In this document: positions 57,650 through 64,000 of the stretch, piece after piece
Position numbering within the stretch: position 1 is the first letter of the stretch
Layout: each line of letters starts with the position of its first letter
NCBI GenBank assembly: GCA_028867755.1
Contig: JAGWFT010000001.1
Location: forward strand, 722,727-786,726
Origin: Nitrososphaerota archaeon
Lineage (GTDB): Archaea; Thermoproteota; Nitrososphaeria; Nitrososphaerales; Nitrosopumilaceae
Length of the DNA stretch: 64,000 nucleotides
Reading direction: 5' to 3'
Made by a program: the position numbers and the translations under genes
The notes under the pieces: model-generated
Databases searched by the model: none
What the model saw: only the letters and a program-made list of their open reading frames with translations
Told to the model about the DNA's origin: nothing

Positions 57650-57898
57650 TTGGGATTTGAAAAAAGAGAAATCTTGTTGATCCTGGGAGTTTTATTTCTG
57701 ATGATAGGACTATTGCCCTTCTTGGCTCCTGTGTATGCAGTAATAATTGCAGTTGTGGCATACTTTGGAATACGAGTATTGGTTGGAAGAAGAAAAAGGC
57801 AAATTAAAAAAGATGTGGGAGAGGGAATATGTGCAGTCTGTGGTTCTAGGATAATTCAGAACAAGTGCCCAAACTGTGATGAAACAAAACCCGTCTAA
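57650..57898 (+). CDS. Membrane-anchored zinc-ribbon protein, unknown
   Basis: 82 residues, TTG start; TATA-like ACTATTTATTG at about 57616-57626. Two close hydrophobic helices (LLILGVLFLMIGLLPFLAPV; YAVIIAVVAYFGIRVLVG), a basic linker RRKRQIKK, and a CAVC...CPNC zinc ribbon in the cytosol. Same plan as the protein at 1279-1566. Confidence 0.7.
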   Translation: MGFEKREILLILGVLFLMIGLLPFLAPVYAVIIAVVAYFGIRVLVGRRKRQIKKDVGEGICAVCGSRIIQNKCPNCDETKPV

Positions 57899-58062
57899 AT
57901 ATATCTACAGTTCTATCAAACCTGATAAATTCTACGCATAGCTTATAACGAATTATAGGCTACGTTTACCTAAATGAAATTAACGGCATATTGGGGATTA
58001 ACAACAAGCTCAACTTTTCCACAATTAACACCTAAAATTGCAATCTTTGTGATGGAAAGGTA

Positions 58063-61000
58063 GTGCAGATGAGATACTTAAGATCCTACACTATTGTCAG
58101 CTTTATAGTTCTAATTTTAATTGGCCAAACCTATTCTGCCCTAGGGCAAGCGGCTCCAATAGCAACCCACGTGGTGATAAACGAAGCTGATATACATCCT
58201 GTTGGGGACGACACAAAATATCCTATAGACTGGGTAGAGATCTATAATCCTACATCTAGTCCTGTAAACATTAGCGGTTGGACTATTGGTGCAACTACTG
58301 GACTGCAACAAATCTACATGATATCAAGCAATACAATAATCCAAAGTAAACAGTTTATGATCTTCACATATGGTCCACTATGGTTTCCACATGCTGGTGC
58401 AGTTATCCAACTAAAAAATAGTGACAAAACAATAATTGATCAAACACCACCGCTTACTGACTTTCAAGGAGGAGGTGGTTCATGGCAAAGGATGGTTGAT
58501 GGTTATGATACTGGCTCTTCAACTGATTGGGTTTACAAACCAGCCACTCCAGGATCATCTAATGGGCAACTATCTACTTCTACTACTGTAGCTCCGACTA
58601 CCATCGCCTTTGCTACTGACAAAACTAGTTACATTTTTGGAGATACTGTAACAATGAGTGGAAAAGTTTCAAAACTCATGAATGATCCTGCTTTAGGTTA
58701 CCCACTATCTGTTAACCTAGCAGTGTCTGGACCAGCTGGTTTTCAAAAAACATTCACCTTGTATCCAAGTACCAATCTACAGTTTAGTACATCTATGACA
58801 ACTGGCCAGATACTGGGATTTCAAGAAGGAAATTATACAGTATCAGCATCATATGGAAGTGTCGTAGCATCATCTTCTTTCATGTTGGGTTCAACGCCTT
58901 TTGTTCCGCCATCTCAGACTGCCCCAGTTACAATGTCAATATCAACAGACCAGCCGATTTATACCATCTTGCAGCCTATCACACTTAATGGAACTGTTTC
59001 TCAAGTTATTCCATTGACACCTGTAATTTACAAAGTCTATGAACCAAACGGCACCATGATATATCAAGGAAATCTCTATCCTGACTCCCAGGGACATTTT
59101 ACTACTTATAGCCCATACCAATCTCATTCCAGCACATCTGGAATTGTGATCAATGCCATTACTCCAATTTACGGCACCTATGCCATTACTGCAAGCTATG
59201 GTACATCTAGTGCAAAAACTTCCTTTACTTTACTTGCCACAAGTGTATCTTCTGTACCAATAGTCTTGTCAACTGATAAACAAGTGTATGGTCTTGGTGA
59301 GACAGTCACAATTGGTGGTCGTATTAATGTACAAGGATTGCAGAACAATGGGCTTACTCCTAGTTTGCAAATAACCCAGACATACCAAACAGGAGTAAAT
59401 CGAGGTGTACTGCCAAATGCTTTGAGTACCACAGCTTTTGTTAACGTTGCATCTGATGGAACCTTTTCATACAAACTAAGTGTTCCTGGTTCATCGAGTG
59501 GTTTAGGAAGCTATCGAGTCACCGTGACATCAGCATACGGACAAGCAAAGGCAGATTTTGTTGTAGTACAAGATCCATCAACTTACAAAGCACAATCTTC
59601 ATCTCCACTTTCAATTGCTACTGATAAAACATCGTACAGTGTAGGTGATAGCATTACTATTTATGGTAAAGTGGAGTATCCTTTGAGCCAAGCTGGCAGT
59701 GGTGGAACCAGTGTAAATATTGTGATAGTTAACTCAACAGGTGGATTCCTACTGTCATATCAAAATACAGCACAACAAACTGCAGCGGTTACATCAAAAT
59801 CTGTCCCGCTTACATACTATGCTTATCCGGATAGCAATGGTATCTTCCAGATTAAACAAACTATTCAGCGAATTATATTTCTGCCTGGTATGTATACTCT
59901 CAAAGCAACGTACAACTCAATAACCGCGTCAACATCTTTCTCAGTTTACGATCCGCTTGCAACAGGTTCACCAGGTCAAGTGAGTCCCATCACGGCAAGT
60001 CTTGATAAGCAAGTATATGGAGTAGGTGATACTGTACATCTGACTGGGAAAATATCCAGTCTAACAGGAACTTCTGCATACACCATAAATCTTTTAAAAC
60101 CTGATGGAGGGATAATTAGTGCTCCTTTAGCGCTAAATAATGGACTTTTCTCATGGGATTGGACTGTTCCAAGTCAAGCTGCATTTAACACAGCTTCTAC
60201 ATTTACTACCAATAGAGCTTCATCATTTAATGCAAGCTCACAGACTAGTCTGTATGGGATCTACGGAATAAAGATAACTTCTGATTATGGAAATTCGCAA
60301 TTGTTCTTCCAAGTATCCCAAAATCCCCAAAACCAAACTACAATATTGCCATTTACTATAGAGACTGGTAAGACAGAATACCTTAGTACGGATGTACTAA
60401 GTATTTCAGGACAAGCATTACCGCAATCAAATGCTGCTGCTCAATACTCTAACACTCAAGTTCAAATCTCAGTTTATACTCAAACTGGACAAGAAATTTA
60501 CAGATATTTTGCGACTCTAAACCAAGGAGGACAATTTCATGCAACTATACCAATGCAGCCTGGTGTATGGACAACAGGAACTTACAAAGTTTATGCACAG
60601 TATCTTACTGATTCTGCTCAAACAATATTTCAAGTGACTGATCCATTTACACTTAGTAGTACAGGCTCTCTCAAACTTTTCATGACGACAGATAATGGCA
60701 AATATCTTCCAGGACAAACAGTTCTGATAACTGGTAGAACTAGCTATATTGTATCAGTTGACAATGCATATCTTACATTTGACTTGGCAAATGATACTGT
60801 AATCAATGAAGGGAAAGTTGTATCTCAGAAGGGCTCTACATTACCGCACATCACAACATCTTTTGATCAATATGGCTCCTTCACATATAATTATGTAATT
60901 CCAAAATCTGCTCTTCTTGGAACTTATATTGTTATAGCTGAGGTACCGTTTGGATACTATAACACAACTTATCAGGTGGTTAATCAATTGCCGCAAATTG

Positions 61001-61578
61001 TACCACAAACAAATACAACTCAAGTAATTCAGCCTCCTCCTGTAAATACAACTCAAGTAACTCCGCCGTCTACAAATACCACTCAAGTTCCACAAGAACT
61101 AACTATGATTCCAACAAGTATAGGACCGACTCAGAAAAAGACAACCCAGTTTATGATTGTGAATAAGGATAACATGATTGAAAGTTCACTAATTCCTATA
61201 AATCTGAGTGAAAAAATCAACGGTAATCAAACCTACTATCCACAAGAGATGGATGGGCTACTTCGTGTAAACCCAGGTGACGAAAATGTAGTTAGTCTCA
61301 AGGTAATCTCTCCTGATGGCACATGCATAATTGGTTCAAATGCAAATTGTAAAGTATCTCAATCGACATATCATGGAAGCTCGCTTTACCAAAGTGTGAA
61401 AATAGGATCTAACAGCTTCCTAGTGGGATTTTCAGGATCAAATCAAAGAATACAACAATTCAGTGTTCTGCCAGTCAATGCAAACAATACTCTTACATCT
61501 GGTAGCTGGAATATACAGGTAATCAAAAATGATCAGGTGTCTAGATTCTACTATCAAGTAACCTATCTGACAAAATAA
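58063..61578 (+). CDS. Large surface protein with lamin-tail domain and seven Ig-like repeats
   Basis: 1171 residues (GTG 58063; ATG 58069 also possible). Signal peptide to about residue 29. Residues 36-165 form a lamin-tail domain (HVVINEADIHP, DWVEIYNPTSSPVNISGWTI). Then seven beta-sandwich repeats beginning near 183, 293, 403, 519, 645, 766 and 874 with the pattern (T/L)DKxxYxxGDxVxxxGK. A linker near 980-1015 has three NTTQV motifs (glycosylation sites), then a C-terminal domain with two cysteines (GTCIIGSNANCKV). No C-terminal span. Probably exported and attached to the surface layer. Confidence 0.85.
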   Translation: MQMRYLRSYTIVSFIVLILIGQTYSALGQAAPIATHVVINEADIHPVGDDTKYPIDWVEIYNPTSSPVNISGWTIGATTGLQQIYMISSNTIIQSKQFMIFTYGPLWFPHAGAVIQLKNSDKTIIDQTPPLTDFQGGGGSWQRMVDGYDTGSSTDWVYKPATPGSSNGQLSTSTTVAPTTIAFATDKTSYIFGDTVTMSGKVSKLMNDPALGYPLSVNLAVSGPAGFQKTFTLYPSTNLQFSTSMTTGQILGFQEGNYTVSASYGSVVASSSFMLGSTPFVPPSQTAPVTMSISTDQPIYTILQPITLNGTVSQVIPLTPVIYKVYEPNGTMIYQGNLYPDSQGHFTTYSPYQSHSSTSGIVINAITPIYGTYAITASYGTSSAKTSFTLLATSVSSVPIVLSTDKQVYGLGETVTIGGRINVQGLQNNGLTPSLQITQTYQTGVNRGVLPNALSTTAFVNVASDGTFSYKLSVPGSSSGLGSYRVTVTSAYGQAKADFVVVQDPSTYKAQSSSPLSIATDKTSYSVGDSITIYGKVEYPLSQAGSGGTSVNIVIVNSTGGFLLSYQNTAQQTAAVTSKSVPLTYYAYPDSNGIFQIKQTIQRIIFLPGMYTLKATYNSITASTSFSVYDPLATGSPGQVSPITASLDKQVYGVGDTVHLTGKISSLTGTSAYTINLLKPDGGIISAPLALNNGLFSWDWTVPSQAAFNTASTFTTNRASSFNASSQTSLYGIYGIKITSDYGNSQLFFQVSQNPQNQTTILPFTIETGKTEYLSTDVLSISGQALPQSNAAAQYSNTQVQISVYTQTGQEIYRYFATLNQGGQFHATIPMQPGVWTTGTYKVYAQYLTDSAQTIFQVTDPFTLSSTGSLKLFMTTDNGKYLPGQTVLITGRTSYIVSVDNAYLTFDLANDTVINEGKVVSQKGSTLPHITTSFDQYGSFTYNYVIPKSALLGTYIVIAEVPFGYYNTTYQVVNQLPQIVPQTNTTQVIQPPPVNTTQVTPPSTNTTQVPQELTMIPTSIGPTQKKTTQFMIVNKDNMIESSLIPINLSEKINGNQTYYPQEMDGLLRVNPGDENVVSLKVISPDGTCIIGSNANCKVSQSTYHGSSLYQSVKIGSNSFLVGFSGSNQRIQQFSVLPVNANNTLTSGSWNIQVIKNDQVSRFYYQVTYLTK

Positions 61579-61644
61579 CCAAATTGATGAAATCATATCT
61601 CAAATACTACCTTGAGTTATTTTTACATAGGCTGTGAAAATAAA

Positions 61645-62133
61645 GTGAAAGTTCAAGTTTTTATGCTGCGTCAGGACGATCCGACAAAATGTACTGCAGC
61701 AAAATTAGTAAAATTTGGATTGGCAAAACAAATAAGACGAACAGTAGGGGCAACCATGGTTTTAGATCCTTTTTCTGAGAAAATTGTTTTAAAAAGTGAT
61801 GGACAGACTATTGATTCTATTACTGCTATAGATTGTTCCTGGGAGTTGATAAAAAAAACATTTGTTAGACGTTTTTCAGGACTTTCTCGCAGGCTACCTC
61901 CTTTACTTGCCGGCAATCCTGTAAACTATTCTAAAATAGGAAAACTCACTACTGCAGAAGCTATAGCAGCTGCGCTTTTCATCATGAATCTTGATGAACA
62001 GGCCCATACAATATTAAATAAATTCAAGTGGGGGCATACATTTTTTGAACTCAATCAAGATCTCTTAAAAGATTATTCAAATGCAGATTCCCAAGAAAAA
62101 ATAATTGAAATATCAACTGATTATGGTATCTAA
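61645..62133 (+). CDS. tsr3: Small-subunit rRNA aminocarboxypropyltransferase Tsr3
   Basis: 162 residues from GTG 61645, chosen because TATA-like TTTTTACATA lies 20-25 bases upstream and the family starts with MKVxV...QDDPxKCT. Visible: QDDPTKCTAAKLVKFG, RRLPPLLAGNPVNYSKIGKL, TTAEAIAAALFIMN and KFKWGHTFFELN, the conserved Tsr3 core. It transfers the acp group from SAM to a uridine in 16S/18S rRNA helix 31. Fits with Rio1 as a ribosome-maturation factor. Confidence 0.9.
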   Translation: MKVQVFMLRQDDPTKCTAAKLVKFGLAKQIRRTVGATMVLDPFSEKIVLKSDGQTIDSITAIDCSWELIKKTFVRRFSGLSRRLPPLLAGNPVNYSKIGKLTTAEAIAAALFIMNLDEQAHTILNKFKWGHTFFELNQDLLKDYSNADSQEKIIEISTDYGI

Positions 62134-62289
62134 AACACATAGTAAATAACAGATGGTTAAACTAAGCGTAATTTGAGGGGTTGAAAGTAGAATTAACACA
62201 TCTCTCCAAGACGTCTTTGTTTCTTCCTCATGTCTTTTTAACGTGGGTAAAGATTTATTCGAGCGTTTTTTCCACACGAGTAGGCTTAC

Positions 62290-64000
62290 ATGACAAATGA
62301 ACACTCAGGACTTGTTCGTAGCTTATCTCTGCTAGACATAACTATGATTGGAATTGCCGCCATGATAGGCGGTGCCATCTTCAACTTGGTTGGACCTGCA
62401 ATGAATGAATCCGGACCTTCTCTGACAATTGTCTTTGCAGCTAGTGGTATTATCAGTTTCTTTACTGCTTTAACATACGCAGAGTTAGGTTCCGCCTTTC
62501 CAGAAGCTGGAGGGGGATATCGATGGGTAAGAGAGGGGCTTCCAAGACCAAATGCCTTCATCAGCGGGTGGATAGCATGGTTTGCCCATATGATAGCGGG
62601 CAGTCTTTATGCAGTTTCAATTGGAGATTTCTGTGGAAGTCTGCTTACAAGCTTGGGGGTTGCACCAGAATATGGCGGGATACCACTAAGTAAAATCATC
62701 GCAGTAATCTTCATCGTGGTATTCACATATGTAAATTACCGAGGCGTATCACTTACTGGTCGAGTGGGAAACGGTCTTACAATTGCACAACTTGCAATAA
62801 TTGTAATTCTTATAACCTCTGGATTGTTTGCGCTTGGTTTTGTTAATCATAACTGGGCAGAAAACTTTCATAATTTCATACCAAAGGGAGTGACTGGATT
62901 CATTTTAGCAATGGGAATAACCTACATTGCCTTTGAAGGGTATGAAATAATTGTACAAACAGGTGAGGAGGTAAAAAATCCAAAGAAGAACATTCCACGA
63001 GCCATTTTCATTGCTCTTGGAGTAGTAACTGTGTTGTACATTATATTCGCATTTGTTTTTGTAGGAGGGCTTCAGCCTAGTGTACTTGGAAAGGAAGTAT
63101 GGCAGTATATTGGTGATTATCAAGACTTGGGAGTTGGAAAAGCTGCCCAGTACCTGATACCGTATGGAACGATTCTAGTTTTTGTCGGTGGAATAGTATC
63201 AAGCATCGCTGCTCTGAGTGCCACCACGTTTTCTTCAAGCAGGGTATCTTTTGCTATGGGGCGACAGTATAATTTACCATATATTTTCAGTTCGATTCAT
63301 CCTAAATTCCACACCCCTCATTTTGCAATAATTGCATCAGGTTTCATAATGCTGATAATGGCATCTTGGTTACCATTAGAACAGATTGCACTTGCTGCAG
63401 GTGTGCTGTTTCTCTTTCTTTTCACACAGGTCAACTGGGCAGGAATAAACATACGAAGACTTTATGGGCATAAACTCGACTATGGGTTCAAGATTCCACT
63501 CTTTCCTCTCATGCCGTTAATAGGGATTTTTGCAAAAGCTGGACTGGCGATATTTCTTTTGATATACAATCCATTAAGTTGGGTGATAGCAATTGTTTGG
63601 ATACTAATAGGATTCTCAATATACAAATTATATATTTCAAAAAAAGAGATAGAGCATTACGCACCACTAGTTGCAAACATTGGTCCTTCACAGAGAAAAG
63701 ACTATCGTATCATGGTTGTATTTAATAAAAAAACAGTTGAAAAACTTGTAACTATTGCATCGTCTATTGCAAAGGACAAGGATGGCGAAATCTCTCTTCT
63801 AAATGTGGCTACAATACCCATTCAGATCCCTCTTTCTATGGCACATGGATTTGCCGAACCAGTGATGAAGTCCTTTGATGATTTGAAAAAGAAACCAGGT
63901 TTTTCAGAATATAGATATCTAGTTAGATTGTCTCATGATACCACCGAAGCAATCCTTGCAACCGCCGAAGAACAGGGAGTAAATCTTCTTATAATGGATT
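62290..64000 (+). CDS. APC-superfamily amino acid permease fused to UspA domain (3' end missing)
   Basis: 570 residues visible, cut by the right edge. ATG 62290: MTNEHSGLVRSLSLLDITMI. Twelve-span APC core with GIAAMIGGAIFNLVGPAM (first helix substrate site), TYAELGSAFPEAGGGYRWVR near 61 and ITYIAFEGYEIIVQTGEEVK near 210. From about residue 470 a UspA-like domain follows (RKDYRIMVVFNKKTVEKLVT; TIASSIAKDKDGEISLLNVA). Transports amino acids or polyamines, possibly gated by nucleotide binding. Confidence 0.88.
   Translation, partial: MTNEHSGLVRSLSLLDITMIGIAAMIGGAIFNLVGPAMNESGPSLTIVFAASGIISFFTALTYAELGSAFPEAGGGYRWVREGLPRPNAFISGWIAWFAHMIAGSLYAVSIGDFCGSLLTSLGVAPEYGGIPLSKIIAVIFIVVFTYVNYRGVSLTGRVGNGLTIAQLAIIVILITSGLFALGFVNHNWAENFHNFIPKGVTGFILAMGITYIAFEGYEIIVQTGEEVKNPKKNIPRAIFIALGVVTVLYIIFAFVFVGGLQPSVLGKEVWQYIGDYQDLGVGKAAQYLIPYGTILVFVGGIVSSIAALSATTFSSSRVSFAMGRQYNLPYIFSSIHPKFHTPHFAIIASGFIMLIMASWLPLEQIALAAGVLFLFLFTQVNWAGINIRRLYGHKLDYGFKIPLFPLMPLIGIFAKAGLAIFLLIYNPLSWVIAIVWILIGFSIYKLYISKKEIEHYAPLVANIGPSQRKDYRIMVVFNKKTVEKLVTIASSIAKDKDGEISLLNVATIPIQIPLSMAHGFAEPVMKSFDDLKKKPGFSEYRYLVRLSHDTTEAILATAEEQGVNLLIMD

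Noticed and set aside
1-64000. CRISPR arrays, insertion sequences, integrase or prophage genes, rRNA genes
   Set aside because: None seen: no regularly spaced direct repeats, no transposase or integrase motifs and no rRNA sequence.

Overview
The window comes from a member of the Nitrososphaerota (Thaumarchaeota). Evidence: archaeal information-processing genes (TFB, Alba, class I lysyl-tRNA synthetase, archaeal-type Elp3, Tsr3, type II methionine aminopeptidase, Rio1 kinase), the archaeal shikimate entry enzymes (ADTH synthase and dehydroquinate synthase II), F420 synthesis genes (cofG, cofH), many secreted cupredoxin and Met/His-rich proteins, low GC, and TATA boxes about 25 nt upstream of start codons, implying mostly leaderless mRNAs. 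No amo, nir or rRNA genes are present, so a genus cannot be fixed; a Nitrosotalea-like or other group I.1a ammonia oxidiser is a guess.

Layout. 1-6.8 kb: shikimate genes on the minus strand (ADTH synthase, DHQ synthase II, aroD, aroE and a GHMP-type aroK cut by the left edge), interrupted by Alba, an orphan amino-methyltransferase and small proteins. 6.9-12.2 kb: an MqnC-like radical SAM enzyme convergent with a UbiD-type decarboxylase (menaquinone branch), a Pro-rich coiled-coil protein, a Bcp peroxiredoxin, an aquaporin and tRNA-Arg(GCG). 12.3-19.1 kb: KTSC protein, Rio1, TFB, alcohol dehydrogenase, a stand-alone GXGXG protein, UspA and several unlisted micro-proteins. 19.2-23.5 kb: a copper region with tandem winged-helix regulators, two cupredoxin genes that share a 35-bp upstream element, a third inverted copy of that element facing a possible small RNA, and a four-repeat secreted protein. 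23.7-28.4 kb: a bacterial-type RlmN, an Lrp-GAF regulator with twin palindromic operators, a candidate structured RNA, and a Met/His-rich PepSY-like protein. 28.5-35.9 kb: mostly small membrane, secreted and zinc-ribbon proteins, a possible PD-(D/E)XK nuclease and a Dps-like ferritin. 36-38 kb: MarR regulator with an MFS efflux pump. 38-45.4 kb: LysRS-Elp3 operon, purM, stand-alone RAM domains, cation/Ca exchanger. 45.4-55 kb: a TldE-CofH-CofG operon, HtrA protease, EamA transporter, membrane glycosyltransferase, SRPBCC protein, MetG-C-like tRNA-binding protein, FAD oxidase. 55-64 kb: DUF1512-like gene, map, tRNA-Pro(TGG), a 1171-residue surface protein with a lamin-tail domain, tsr3, and an APC permease-UspA fusion cut by the right edge.

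The most novel parts are the shared operator of the copper genes with its neighbouring hairpin RNA candidate, a second hairpin RNA candidate at 27.6 kb placed at the expected distance from a TATA box, the Lrp-GAF twin operators, a duplicated family of membrane-anchored two-cysteine proteins, and a large set of Cys-rich micro-proteins of 31-47 residues. No CRISPR array, insertion sequence or prophage was seen.
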